Positions 22,680 through 34,555 of a DNA stretch of 64,000 bases are shown piece by piece. Both the position numbers and the translations under genes were made by a program. This DNA comes from Plasmodiophora brassicae (lineage: Eukaryota > Endomyxa > Phytomyxea > Plasmodiophorida > Plasmodiophoridae). The stretch lies in assembly GCA_039704465.1 (NCBI GenBank), contig JASFAU010000001.1:1798001-1862000 (forward strand). Reading direction: 5' to 3'. Below the pieces are notes generated by a model. It searched no databases, was not told where the DNA came from, and worked only from the letters and a program-made list of their open reading frames with translations. Each line of letters begins with the position of its first letter. Position 1 is the first letter of the stretch.

Positions 22680-22832
22680 TTCTTCGACGCGCTGTGTATA
22701 TTCACCGACATTAGTGACGATGCGATTCCGACAAAGGCGCCGGTGACGACCCCGCCCAGGCGGAGCAGGGAGAGGAAACAGGCCCAGTCCTGAAACGACG
22801 GCTCCATCCCGAACAGGATTGTGGGACCTGTG
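22680..22832 (-). pseudogene. Decayed N-terminal fragment of a TmcB-like gene
   Basis: The minus-strand reading FGMEPSFQDWACFLSLLRLG then VVTGAFVGIASSLMSV aligns with FNLEPAIQSWAYFVSLFRLG then EDVTGV of the intact gene at 23.0-28.5 kb. Neither the upstream exon nor the following membrane segments are recognisable. With the C-terminal relic at 18.5-18.9 kb it may be the other end of one disrupted TmcB-like copy. Confidence 0.65.
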
Positions 22833-23042
22833 GGCAGGTTACATCGGGATCGGCGTTAGGCCCTTGCTGACACGATTACGATTTCCTTCAGACGTACTGC
22901 CTACTGGTATGTTTCCAAGGGCCCAGGTTTACTATTTACATCGGCTTTGTATTCCGTCGGCATGACGACACATGTGGAAGTCGTTCAGGGATTTCGAGAC
23001 CGCGCGTTGACAGAAGCGTTCAGACGGATCTACGCGGCCGGG

Positions 23043-26000
23043 TCAGGCATCGATGATGTCGTCGGCGCAGGCCACGATCTGCTTATGGCTGTGGAGCTCA
23101 GCGAGGCGCTCCTCGGGGATCAGCAGCAGCAGCAGGCGTGTCCGTTTGCATTCGAGATCGAGGTTGGCGATCAGCGGCCGTACGAGCAGCACGTACTGAA
23201 AGACGACAGCCATGAAGAAAACGACCAAAGCGATCTCCTCCATCTTCATCAGCACCGGTACCAGGTCGTTGGCGACTTGCGCGTACAGCGACATGCTCTT
23301 CGTCTGGATCGCGTTCAGGTAGTCGGTCTGCAACTCGACCACGTTGCGCAGGGCCAGGTTGGCGTTGTTGGCCACGATGTCGCTGTGTCGCAGCACGCTC
23401 CAGACGCCGGTGCTGTTCGGCGACACGGCCAGTGGCTGCGTTGCGATCGTGCTCGATATCGTCGACAGCAACCCGCGCGCCAGCCTGGCGTAATTCACCA
23501 GACTGTTATGCAGGCCGCCGGCGACCAATCCATCCATGAACGCCAGACAGTCGGTCTCGTTCACGGTCGATACGTCGGGGATGAACCCCGTACACCCATT
23601 CGACATCATCAGCCTGAACTCGTCGTTGATGGCCGCAGGGGCCGACGGGCCATGCTGTGTCAGCAGGCCAGGCATGCCGCTTGACGGGTCGCCATAGATC
23701 AGCAGGTCTTCGACCTTCTCGAGCTGGACGATGGCGTCCAGGATGCGCGTCGGCGTGATATCGTTGGCCTTGCTGTCATCTGTGATCCCGTACAATTGCA
23801 CGCCGGCCGACAAGAACTGAAGCAGGAGCGTGATGGCCATCGTCTGGCGATGCCGGTCGCCGGCCAGGCGCTGAGCGTTCGGCATTGCGCTCAGGACGTT
23901 GGCCGTATCGCTGACCTTGATCTCGGCCACGACGAAATAGATCAGGGAGATGACGATGATGGACGAGATCCGAACCATGACCTGCGCTTCGCGCCCGCTC
24001 ATTGTGGACGTGAACCTTTCGGGCAGCGTCCTCCGACGTTTAGCACCGCCTGGCTCTTCGGGTATTCGCTCCGTCGCCGTACCCGTCCGCTTGGCGACCT
24101 GCTGCTTCCTCTTCTGCTGACGCTGCTGCTTCTTCTTCTTGCCCTCCTTGTGCGCCCTCTCGTTAGCCGCTTTCTCTGGCAACGCGCTTGTGTCCTTCGG
24201 CTGTGTGTGGCCGTCCTTGGGCGTCGCGGGCACGCTCCCCTTCGGTCGACTTGTAATCTTGCCAGAGTCAACCTTCTCCAGCTGAACCTGATTGGCTTCT
24301 TGGTCGGTGAGCGCCACAGGTCTCACGTGTCCGGCGTCGTCGCCAGCGTTGGCATCGCCAGCGTCCACATCGGCCTCATTCTCTGCATTTTCCTCGGCGA
24401 GGTTCGCGACGGGCTCGTTGGGTGCGAATGCAATGCAAACGTCGTCATTGGACTTGGTCCCGTTGATGGACGTGGCTGCCGGTGCTGGCACTGCCTCCTT
24501 TGCGGTCGTAGGCCGGCCGCGTCGTGATCGTCGCCTGACCTGTGTCGTGCCCGCTTCTTGGGAGAGCGCCAGCGTCGACGCCGACACGCCATGGATCGTC
24601 TCGAGACGATCCTTGATGTTGTCCTTGATCATGGCGATCGACGAAGATGGCAGCGTCGCGAGGATCATCAGCGTCTCCCGCTTCGAGCCCTCAATGCGCT
24701 GCACTTTGGGCAGCATGGCCACCACAGCGGCCAGAATGGCCACGTTGCACAGTACAGCCAGTACGATCCCGAGCGTCACTGACAGATGGACCAGGTTAGC
24801 AGCGAGTGGTCGTCGAGCGTCACGCTCAGGTACCCAGTGAGGAGAGGTAATTCCGCATGTGGTCTGTGAGGAGGGCATCGGACGTTGATAGCGCCACTCG
24901 GAACGACGACTGGATCGTGCCGACGGACGATGCCAGGATGAAGAAGACGAGGCTGTTGTCGCCGGTGAACGAAGCCAGCGGCATGGTCGCCACCTCATTC
25001 GACGCGGACGCGTACTGTGTGGTCGCATCGAACATGCCCATAGAGCGCTCCAGCGTCGTGCTCTCGAACGCCGTCCTGCCCGGCACGAGATAGTACAGGT
25101 TCACGTAGCTGGATTCGTACATGTCCACAACTGGGCTTCCGAATTGATGCCGGTCTGCACAAACGTTAGCGAATCCAAGCAATGTAGGTGACGCAGGAAC
25201 GCAGGAGGCGTACTGGTGTAGACGACTGAGTCGTCGGCGAGAAGCCTGTTCGCCGCACTGGCGATCTGGCGGCGTACCGTTTGTTCATCGACGCGGGATA
25301 CGAGCGGAACGCCCTGATTCAGTAAGACCAGGTTGTACGTGTTGAACGCGATGTACGCCAGGTAGTACTGCCTGGAGACAGCCAACGCGAACGCGTCCTC
25401 CATCGCCACGTAATTGCCGATGTAGATGGTCTGCACCAGGTAGAACATGGCGGACGCGATCAGGACCAAGGTGACCACGGCCAGGTACACGTTCCGGAAC
25501 GATCGCAGGCTCGGGTCCATGGCCGTGTGCGATTTCAGCAAGGCGCGCCGGGCCAGCCGCGCCTGGGCCACGCTGGACGTCTCCGATTCGGCAGATTGTG
25601 TGTCGGCACCCGCTTCCGCTGCGCTTTCACTGCCCGAGTCCACTATGGACGAGAGCCGACGAGAGCGATCCAGCGGCGTCGAGCCCGATGGCGGATGCGG
25701 ATGATCTCGGGCGCTGGCGCCGTCGACGTCATCGGGCGCCCCGGTACTGCTGAGCGAGTCTCGTTTCGCTGGGGACGTCTGGAACTGGACGCGGCGTCGT
25801 ACATCGTTATCGTCGACGGTGAATTCGTGCGATAGCGACGCCAGCGCTGGCTGGTTACGCTCGTCGGCGTCGGGGTCACTCCCCAGTGACTCCTGGTCCT
25901 GGTACCCGGCGCCGTCGATCTCTCTCTGGAAGTCGGATACGTCGGTGACGTCAATGATGTCGACCGAGGAGCCGTCGACCTCGAACACGTCGACGGCGAT

Positions 26001-28499
26001 CGACAGGCGCCCCGTGTCATCCAGTGAACGACGATTGCACATGAGGGCGGCGTGTGGCCCCGGCTGAATGAACGTCGGGCGGTTGTCGGTGTACCGCTGG
26101 ATGATGCTGGAGACGGTGACCATGCTCGACGCGACGTCATCGGGCAGCACCTGGAACAGGCCATAGGCGGCCATCGTCATGGAGAACACGAACCCGGTGG
26201 CACTGTCGGCGAGCAAGGCTACGCGATTCGCTGTGTTGACGGGCATGACAGAGACGACGATCGCCCAGGCCATTCCGTCCTCGCTGAACGGCCGCATGAC
26301 GATCGTACACGGCACGAGCTCGCCTTTGGCGTTCTTGCAGAACGCGTTCACCGGGCGCTTCAGAAGGTGCTCGTCCTCGTTCTCCAGGTATCTGCTGGCC
26401 ATCGACGGGAAGATGTGCGACCAGGGCGGGAGCAGGAACTGGCTCAAATCGCGTCCGACGATGCCGTCCCCGAACAGTTGCATGGCCTGGTCGTTGACGT
26501 GCGTGACCGTGCCGACGGGGACGTTCCGTTTGACATCGTCGGAGGCGGAGACGGAGACGATGGCCATCGTCTCGTCCATGCTGTCGGCGTCGTTGCTGGC
26601 GTTGTGCAGGCGGCGCTGGTTGACGGCGCGTTCGGCGCGCACGTACATGCGATCGGCGAGTTCGGCATTGTTCACGACCGTGTGCAGGTACCCGGCGAAC
26701 AGGTTGAGGACCTTGGCCGAGTTGGGCGCCTGCTTCACCAGGCGACGATAGCAGGCCGTGGCCTTGGAGGTCAACGCGGCCACACTGTTGGAGAACCGGA
26801 CCACCTTGGTCAGGTCGGCGTTCTCCTTCTTGGCCACCTCGCCCCAGAAGAGCATCATCATCTTGCAGCATCGGACGTCGAGGGCGCGCGCTTCGCTCAG
26901 ATGGTTCTCCGTCCTGACGTACGTCGTCACGCCTCGTGTGGCCTCCGGCGAGGACTCCAGGCTCTCCTTCAGCTTCTGCTTCTGTTTGAAGATGTAAAAG
27001 TCTTGGTCTATGCGCGCGTCGTACCGCTCCGCCTGCAGTAGAGCCAGGCGTACCGGCAGGATGGACTGTTTCAGGCTGAGCAGGAACACCGACTGGAACA
27101 TGCATCTGTGGATTCACATTCATTAGGACACACACACAGTCAGGTGGAATCGGCGGTCCCGTTATTGGCTCTTACAGGAACACGGATTTCGGGAACCGTA
27201 TCTGGGCCTCGGTGTACTTCTGGGTGATTGCCTCGATCTCGGCAGGCGTCATGCTGCGCCAGTCCTGTGGACGGCAGCATAGCTCGACCTCGAACACGTT
27301 CCTGCACTTGGAGATCGGCCGAGTGTTCAGCTCGGCTCGACGGCTGCGAACCGTCAAGATGGCGATCGGGATGACGAATGCGAACCCGCAGAAGAAGAGC
27401 GTTTCCACGCTGGTCGACTGGGGCAGTACCAGACGCGCAAACGGCCCGCTCAGTACGGTCCACATGACGAGCCACGCCAGGACCGCTCGAATCTACAGGA
27501 CAGTCAGCGGTTGCTGACGCGGGCGGAAACGCCTTTGACGTACCTCGTTGGACCGCGCCAGGTAGTACGGCTGGTAGTAGCTGAAAGAGAAGGCCAGTGA
27601 TAACGAGTAGGCGAGGGTCAGGATGACCCAGAGGACTTGGACGACAGCCGATTTGGCAATCGACGTGCCCCACATGGAGTGCGACAGGACGACGAGGACG
27701 GTGTTGACAACGTGGCGGTATAGGCAGACGCGGGTATGGGATCGCGTCGTCGATGAATTCGCGAGAGGGTCCGCGTCGAAGAACGTGGCGGCGACGATCA
27801 TGGCGAGGGCGGCGTAGACGATGCAAAAGGCCCAGGTGATGATGGACATCGTGGTGCACCCCCACGATGCCGAATCGTCGCAAGCCGCCCCGCCCATCAA
27901 CATCGTCAGCACTGGGATGTACAGGTATGTGGCAAGGGCCCCTCCCAGGGTGCGCAGGACGATGATGGTCCACAGGTTCCGGGTGTCGCCGTTCAGCCAT
28001 GCCCACCCGACATAAACGCCGAGCAGGATGGCCAGCAGGATAAGGGCCAGGCCCGTGGCCGTGACAACGCGGTTGCCGAGCACACCGGTAACGTCTTCGC
28101 CCAGGCGGAACAGCGACACGAAGTAGGCCCAGCTCTGGATGGCGGGTTCGAGATTGAACGGGATGCCCGTTTGTGGCGGGAGCAAGAGCGACATCTACCA
28201 GGGTGGGATCAGTCATGATGGAACGCACAGGGGTGGCCGTGTCACCCGACCATCTGGAGGCAGTGGAACGTCTCCAGCAGGATATCAAGGCTCATCGAAC
28301 GACTCGCGGATAAGGACATCACGTAGAGAACGGCAATGGTGCCGCTCTTACAAGCGGTCGCCCAGCGCAGTAGAACCTGGCACATGGTCTCCTGCTCCAT
28401 CTCGCCATCGAACTCATTGGCGCCGGCCAGGCCGGTTCCGCGCATAACCGTTCCATCGCTGCCGAAGGACGAGACCGACCCTGGACCACGTGGCCCCAT
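23043..28499 (-). CDS. TmcB-like multi-pass membrane protein with PAS-like domain (copy 1, 1,721 aa)
   Basis: Homologue of the tiny macrocysts B (TmcB) family: large membrane proteins of amoebae, algae and ciliates with a helical TPR-like region and a PAS domain, presumed sensory. Six exons: 28499-28251, 28194-27544, 27492-27176, 27105-25214, 25154-24834 and 24778-23043. The N-terminal third has about eight membrane segments (ALILLAILLGVYVGW, SIITWAFCIVYAALAMIVAA). Next come CRNVFEVELCCRP, a helical repeat region (FQSVFLLSLKQS ... LVKQAPNSAKVLNLFAGYL) and a PAS-like fold near residues 555-720 (VPVGTVTHVNDQAMQLFGDG, FLLPPWSHIFPS). A Ser-rich linker, two membrane segments around an exposed loop, a basic KEGKKKKQQRQQKRKQQ linker and a final membrane-loop-membrane unit follow. 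Exon joints agree in phase and match conserved residues of the copy at 52.8 kb. Confidence 0.85.
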
Positions 28500-28749
28500 G
28501 TCGCCTCTTCACGATCACCTCGACCCTGGCTATCCCAACAGCAGAAACGACAGCAGCGTCGTCCGGAGTGGCTAGGTGAAGCGTGGCGTTCCTCCTTAAG
28601 TACCGATGGCGCACCCTCCCATTAACTATGTAGGCAGCCGACCCGCCGACAACCGATCGGCATCGTACGCGGTGGCACTCCAGTGTATTGACCGTACTAA
28701 AGCAACCAACAGTGTGTACTGGGCGACCATCTGGGCGCTAATCAACGGG

Positions 28750-29034
28750 TTACTTGCGCGGGCGCTTGCGTGTGGTGGCCTTGGTGGGCGCATGCGCCGG
28801 GCGAGCCTTGACCTTGGCGGCCGCTTTGCCCTTGCGGTGCCGGGCAACGGCACGCCCTGGCTTCGTCGCAGTCGTCGTGCTGGACGACTCGAAATCGATG
28901 CCGACCAGTTCCTCAATCGAGGCGCGGATGCGTTTCGCGGGCGAATAGCGCGGCCGGGCAGCTGGCTTGCGAGCGCCACCGGCCTTGCGAGCGGCCCCTG
29001 CCTTGCCGACGCCTCCTGAACGAACCCCTGCCAT
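28750..29034 (-). CDS. Small Lys/Arg/Ala-rich basic protein (94 aa)
   Basis: The ATG at 29034 begins MAGVRSGGVGKAGAARKAGG; an in-frame ATG at 29094 would add 20 residues. The protein is rich in Lys, Arg and Ala (RHRKGKAAAKVKARPAHAPT) with one less biased helix, KRIRASIEELVGIDFESS, and ends KRPRK. Composition is that of histone H1 tails or chromatin-associated proteins, but no H1 globular domain is present. A nuclear, nucleic-acid-binding role is inference. Confidence 0.5.
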   Translation of the reverse strand: MAGVRSGGVGKAGAARKAGGARKPAARPRYSPAKRIRASIEELVGIDFESSSTTTATKPGRAVARHRKGKAAAKVKARPAHAPTKATTRKRPRK

Positions 29035-29668
29035 TGGGACAACAGAAACGTCAATGAAGTGGCTGGGCGCGCGCACACGTGCGCGTTGGACCATGTACGT
29101 TGCGCATTGTGCCCCACTTGATTGCACCGTGACAACGCGTGGCACGCGCCACGACTGGCCTGTCTTTTAGAAACGCTGCGAATGCCTTCGTAATACATAA
29201 TGTTATTATACTGTCGTATGGCTATGCAAATAGATGTCGACGTGTTCCCGGAATCGGGCTCTTGCTCTGGACCTACTCTCGACCAGCTGGATGCACGAGG
29301 TCTGAGCGCTATCGACGGATTCGAAACGAAGCCGGATCCTCAACGGCTGGCCCGGTGGGCACGTGGGCCGCGGCCAGTCTGAATCGGGCTGCTCATGACA
29401 GTGCGCCAGCAGGTCCAGGACAGACGGATCGTGACAGTCAATGCTGATGTCCAGACGGTGCACTGGAACGTACAGACAGGGCTCACAGGTCGCGCTGGGT
29501 TTCGTTAGCACGAAGAAGGAAGGATGATGAACCAGGAAACGTTGCTGTTCCTGGAACCGGTCCCCATATCGAACAAGACAGCCGGTTCTCGATCCGGTAC
29601 CCAGATCCCCTGGCTCCGGTTTCGAAGGCTGCAGTTTGAAGGGGCCGGGTTGCATCTAACAGGTGACA
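29035..29668. other. Gap between basic-protein gene and CLEC16A homologue
   Basis: One open frame on the minus strand (29206-29655, ATG-initiated, 149 codons) has mixed composition including FFVLTKPSATCEPCLYVPVH. It has no recognisable domain and overlaps the likely 3' untranslated region of the gene upstream of it. Treated as unproven. Confidence 0.25.
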
Positions 29669-31974
29669 TTAGCTCATTTGTTCAGGCAGAGATATCGCAA
29701 AACCAACAGTGAAGGTGCCAGACAGACTGACGCAGCATCGATGTAGAGCAACCACTTTGGCGATCTTATCAGCCAACGTCGGACTGTTGCCTGACAGCCC
29801 CAGCAAAAGTGCACCCGGCTCAGCTAGAGCGGCAAGTGACAGAGCAACGGATGAATCCGCATTGTATGCTGCCTCGAATGCGCCAATGAATGGATTACCC
29901 TTGGACAGCACCGAATTCGAAGCGTTTCTGGTTTCTGCAGCACATGAAGGTCAGAGTCCATCCACCCAAAGATGCCTTATGCGCCTTCACCATCCGCAAG
30001 GTCATGGTACTCTTGCGTGTCCCGAACGGCTTGTTCCGACTGTGACAACAACTCAAGCAGGTTCTTGGTATGGCTGTCATTTAATCCACCACGCTCGACA
30101 TGGGCAAGCTCAATAAGAAGGTGGGTCAAGATCATGACCGCGGTCTGCACCGAATGCGTTACTGCTTAGAACAGCACTGGCGTCAGTCGAGCCCAACCCT
30201 TTCAATAGATCCTTGGCTCAATGATCGAAAAATCGCTTCAACCACGTCCGATGGGTACTCAGTTGTTTCGAAGGACACCCCTTGTGACCTATCATTGGTA
30301 GCGTCCGTCGCTTGGGGCAACTGTGATGCACCGTTATCGCTCGCCTGCCAAGGAAGTTAGCCTCGATATATATCCTCGCAGCGCTACTACGATTTACGTG
30401 TTGGTCGGAGACTCCACTCGTCGACGCCGGGCTGGATAACAGAGCATCAAGAAGTCGGCGACGCTTCAGAGTTCGCTGTGGACACATGCGAACCTCGACG
30501 ATAAGTGAGGTGTCCAGTTCCGGGTTACGAAGAAGAGCGAGTAATGTGGCAGCAGCTAACGTACATAGATCCGGATCCGAGAGCGAGTCTATTAGCCCAG
30601 CACGAGCACGATTCTTGTCAACAGCCTCAGAAATTGGCCTACTAGAACGTGCTGTTAGTGGGCATTCCGGATCAGGAACTGCAATGATGATTACCTGCCA
30701 ACGTCATTATCGTGTGAAACGATATGTGTGTACAGGATGTTCGTCAGCGATGATCCAGCATTCATCAGAGGAAACTGCTCAGGCGGGCACGAAATGATTT
30801 GTTCGCAAATCGCCGGCGGTGACAAGTGCAACAGGCAGGTAACCACACTGTTGATCAGGCAGCGATCCGTAAAGACAAGGAAAATCTGAAAGAGGGTGAA
30901 CAGCGCGAGTCGTTTGGATATCAACGATGGGTTTGGAGTGTCACGCGAACCGATGCTTGCAATCAGCACCGGAATGATGAGGTGCGATAGCAGCTGGTCC
31001 ACAAGGACCTGGCTTAGAGCGCAAATGTCCAGGCGCAGAATATCCATTATGTAATGGAACTGGTCGATCAGGACATCGAGAACGCGCGTCATCACATGTT
31101 GATCTGGAACCGACTGACGCAGCAAGACATCGAGCTCGCCGAGTTGGTCACGGATGAACCATACAAGGTTTGAAAAGTAGGGAACGGCGCTCTTATCGAG
31201 AATGAACTGTCGAAGGCCCGGATCATCGACTTTGTAGACGTTCAACGTCAAGGTTCTAACGGCAATGCGAACCATGGCTTCTTGGTGATGGAAGAACTGT
31301 ACACAGATAAGAATACAGACGTTGGCAACAGGGATGCGAAGAATGACGGACCTGGATAGCCTGCGAGTATAACGGGAACCTTCCTTCGGCCTGGTTGAAA
31401 AAGAATTGCAGCGTGTTGCGGTTCAGTTTCAGGGAAAGCGTCTTCAAAAACGATATGTAGTAGGCAATCACTTCCTCGTCCCCGAAATCGAACCGAATCA
31501 TGATCAGGTCGTTGATGTGGTTGTTCGACAGCAGATAGTACATCGATGTCTGTCGGGAGAAGTTCTGGATCATGATCGACAACGTTTGCAGGATCTGGAC
31601 CGTGACCTGCCGATCTCTGCTCTGCGAAAGTATCGTAATGAACCGGGAGAGGATGTTCTTCTCACAGAAAAAACTATGCTTAGATCAACCACCGATCTCC
31701 CGAACGACCAAGCAACGACATTCCGTACTAGAAAACGTTATCGTTGTGTTGGTCGCCCCAAATCATCAACTCGGCAATAGATCGCAGGATTTCCACGACC
31801 GTCTCCTTATTGTAATCGTCGATCTGCGGATAACTGAGCAGTTCCTCATACAGATACCTGCATGGCGACACGATCAGCGAACAGCTGACCCGCCCAGCAT
31901 CCTGCGACGAACTTCAAGTTCTCCAGAGAGTACTTCTCTCTGGGCTTTCTCGACGACCACGTGAACGGCCACAT
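29669..31974 (-). CDS. CLEC16A / Ema / GOP-1 homologue (FPL domain)
   Basis: Homologue of CLEC16A (Ema in flies, GOP-1 in worms), a peripheral endosome/lysosome protein needed for endosomal maturation and mitophagy in animals. The ATG at 31974 (MWPFTWSSRKPREKYSLENL) is followed by eight inferred introns of 50-65 bases, all phase-consistent. The FPL domain is clear: IAELMIWGDQ, FFCEKNILSRF, TSMYYLLSNNHINDLI, FDFGDEEVIAYYISFLKTLS, LKLN, then MVRIAVRTLTLNVYKVDDPG and KSAVPYFSNLVWFIRDQLGE. The middle part continues as helices, with a poorly conserved linker near 30.4 kb. The C-terminal region (IFRSLSQGSIERTAVMILTH, LIELAHVERGGLNDSHTKNL, NPFIGAFEAAY) ends at TAA 29669. Estimated length is about 620-640 residues, shorter than animal CLEC16A (about 1,050), missing the disordered tail. 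No lectin domain, as expected for the family. Confidence 0.85.
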
Positions 31975-32251
31975 GGGGCCGCCTGCGGCCGGGTCCACTG
32001 CTCCTCGGCCGACCAAATTTTACTGTCCGTGGATCAACATCAGTTCACACGGACGTGTCCACGTCGACCGCAGACAGGCCATTTTTCCCAATGAACGGCA
32101 AACGATGCGTATACCATGATGGAGGTAGGCAGTGTCGCACGCTCTCTGGAGTGGCGTTAATTCAGTTTCTCGGGTAGTGCCGGGTTCACATGTGTCTGAA
32201 GTGTCTCGGAAAGAGGCGTGGAGTGGCATTGCGGCGCGGCCCCTTGTAAGA

Positions 32252-33844
32252 ATGGATGCTGGCAACGAGGGCCCCGTGGAACGTTCGAAAGAGGAGTTGC
32301 AATTCTGGTTCACGCAGGAGCTGCGCCGAAGGGACCAACATTTGAAGAAGGTCATTGCGGAGAACGAGGCGCTGCGAGAGCAGGACAGGGGCAGGTTAGA
32401 GGCGAACCACAGAGGCGAGGTCGATGCGATTGTCAAGGAGCATCTGGCGGCGATCGCGGATTACAAATCGAAATGCGGTGCACTGGAGAACAGGGCAAAT
32501 GAGGCCTTTGCCGAACGTGACTCATTGGCCAATGATTTATCGGCGTTACGACTGGTTGTCAAGAAGGCTGAGGAACGGATTGCTGAGGAGTCGCCCGACA
32601 CAGCTAGGGCCATTAGCGAGTTCAAAACCGTGCTCGCAGGGTCAGCGGAAGAACTGACATTGCAACACGAAGAATGTAAAAGTGTCGAAGATGAGGTGGA
32701 TGCCCTTCGCCATCAGGTTGACAAAGTTAGCGAGAGCCTGAACAACAGCCTGAGAGTCATCGAACGACAAGACCGCGATGCGAAGAAGAGGACGGAAGAG
32801 ATAGACCGTTTACAGAAATTAGTTGACGATGCAGGGACCGAAATAAGTCGTCGAATCGAGATCGTCACGGTAAGCTGTGCTACGTGTGAGGTCGACGAAT
32901 TGGACTAACGGTTGATTCGCTACGGTTGTGTGCCTAGACGTCATACCAGGCGAAAATTGAGCATGAGAAACAGTCACATCAGCAATTACTGGAGCTGGTA
33001 ACGATAAGGCTGAAAGAAGCTGCCGAGAGCAGGTCAGTCATTGGCCGCGACGTTGAAGGGAACCTGATTGGCGCTGCTGCCAGGGATCAAGCACTGCAGA
33101 AGGTCGAGAGTCTTCAGGGTCAGCTGCTGGATGTTCGTCAGACACTCACAATCGAGAATCAAGTTCTTGCTGCATCGTTAGAGCAGACCAAGAATCGACA
33201 TGAGCAAGATCTCGATCGGGCGAAGCAGTATGTGGCTCCTGGAGTCTTTTTCAAATGTCATTGGAAACCGACACAACCTGGCACTCAGGGATGCCCAAGC
33301 ACAAATTGGCAAGGTTAACCAGATGCTGGACGTTTTGACCTGTGATCTGGGGCTTGCCAAGAGCGATATCGCACAGCTAGAGAGGTAGCTGGCGAACCGG
33401 TGTGGTGATCGTTGGCAAATGCCTGAAAACCGTCTGCAGCGACCTTAGGAGGAAGGAAGCTCTTGAATACGAATTACGCAAGGAATTGCAGGAGATGAGA
33501 CATCGCTTCGAGCAGCAGAAACTCGAGCTCACTGCTGAGATAGAGCGCCAGAAAACGTAAGAGTGATTTTGCGCCACGTGAAGGACTTAATGGCTAATGA
33601 GAACTTATTGTCAAGGAAAATCGACTCTCAGAACCGCCGGCTGGAACACCTTCAGGGGCAACTGGGTCGCGTTGGTGCGTCACCCAAAGCTGATGCATCC
33701 GCCGGTCTGGAAGGCCAGACGCGCCCAGCAGCCGTGCCCAGGCGAGGACAGACATTGGCAAATGACACGACGTCATCTCGCAGGGCATCTGTCGGGACCA
33801 ACGTAAAGGCGCGTCGTGCATCGATAAAAGTAAATCCCAAATAA
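32252..33844 (+). CDS. Coiled-coil protein of unknown function
   Basis: Five exons in consistent phase. The ATG at 32252 (MDAGNEGPVERSKEELQFWF) is the first Met after a GTG-only frame. Introns begin gtaagctgtg (32870), gtatgtggct (about 33227), gtagctggcg (33387) and gtaagagtga (33558). Nearly the whole product is heptad-rich coiled coil (RRDQHLKKVIAENEALREQD, VDALRHQVDKVSESLNN, LEYELRKELQEMRHRFEQQ), ending in a disordered basic tail (SSRRASVGTNVKARRASIKV). It resembles long coiled-coil basal-body or cytoskeletal proteins, but no specific family could be assigned. Its 3' end abuts that of the next gene on the opposite strand (6 bases apart). Confidence 0.65.
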
Positions 33845-33849
33845 TTGTT

Positions 33850-34396
33850 TTATAACCCAGTAATAGCTGCATTCTTGCTCATTTGCTGAATCTTCTTGCG
33901 GATTCGCAACGCTTCACAATGAACCTGTGTGTCTTGATCGCGGAACCGCTCTCCCAGCGCATCAGCGTACTCGATCTGCTCGTTGATGTACGACACGACG
34001 TTATCCATGTGCACACCCGCTTGCTCTAACTCAGCGTCCATCTTGGCAACAGTGTACCCCAGTCGCACAGAAGCTGACTTCGATTGGTCCAACGTGGGTA
34101 ACCACGATCGAAGCTTCCTAATATCACTTGGGGAAGTGTCTGAATATCGTCCATAATTATAAGGAGCATAAGGCATATGAACTCAGAGGACATAAGAACG
34201 TACGAGGTGGGGACTTCTTTGCTGGGGCAGGGCCGGCACATTGCTTCCAGCGTCCATCTTGGGCAGCCTGGCGAACCTTGTCAACAAGATTCCGTTCCTG
34301 CATGGACCTATTGCCTTTATCGTCATGACTTTGTAATCGTTCCCTGGCAAGTTTCCAGTATCCATTGTCTAGTCGCAAGTCAGCAGCGCGTATCAT
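33850..34396 (-). CDS. Small helical protein of unknown function (two exons)
   Basis: The ATG at 34396 (MIRAADLRLDNGYWKLARER) starts exon 1. A 65-base intron (gtacgttctta...ggacgatattcag) joins it in phase 1 to exon 2 (TSPSDIRKLRSWLPTLDQSK). The rest is amphipathic helix (AKMDAELEQAGVHMDNVVSY, ALRIRKKIQQMSKNAAITGL). Without splicing, exon 2 could start at ATG 34176 (MPYAPYNYGRYS), giving 108 residues. Length about 160 residues. No family recognised. It converges with the coiled-coil gene upstream. Confidence 0.5.
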
Positions 34397-34555
34397 TGTC
34401 AAGACACCAAGCGTGTGTCGTCTAGTGCGATGATTAGTGGAGGTGCCCACGATCACACGACGGTACCCGCGAAAGATATGAAATCGTTAATGTGCATTCA
34501 CCGAAACGGGTAGTCAGTTCAATTACATTCTTAAACAGATAGAGGGGGCCGCCGA

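Noticed and set aside
22947..23684. Plus-strand open frame of 245 codons
   Set aside because: Antisense of conserved C-terminal sequence of the TmcB-like gene; composition is Gln/His/Arg-biased shadow sequence.
26052..27041. Plus-strand open frame of 329 codons
   Set aside because: Antisense of the PAS-like and helical region of the TmcB-like gene, which is supported by a paralogue.
29206..29655. ATG-started 149-codon minus-strand frame
   Set aside because: No domain, no splice partner, and position fits the 3' untranslated region of the CLEC16A homologue. Left as unproven.
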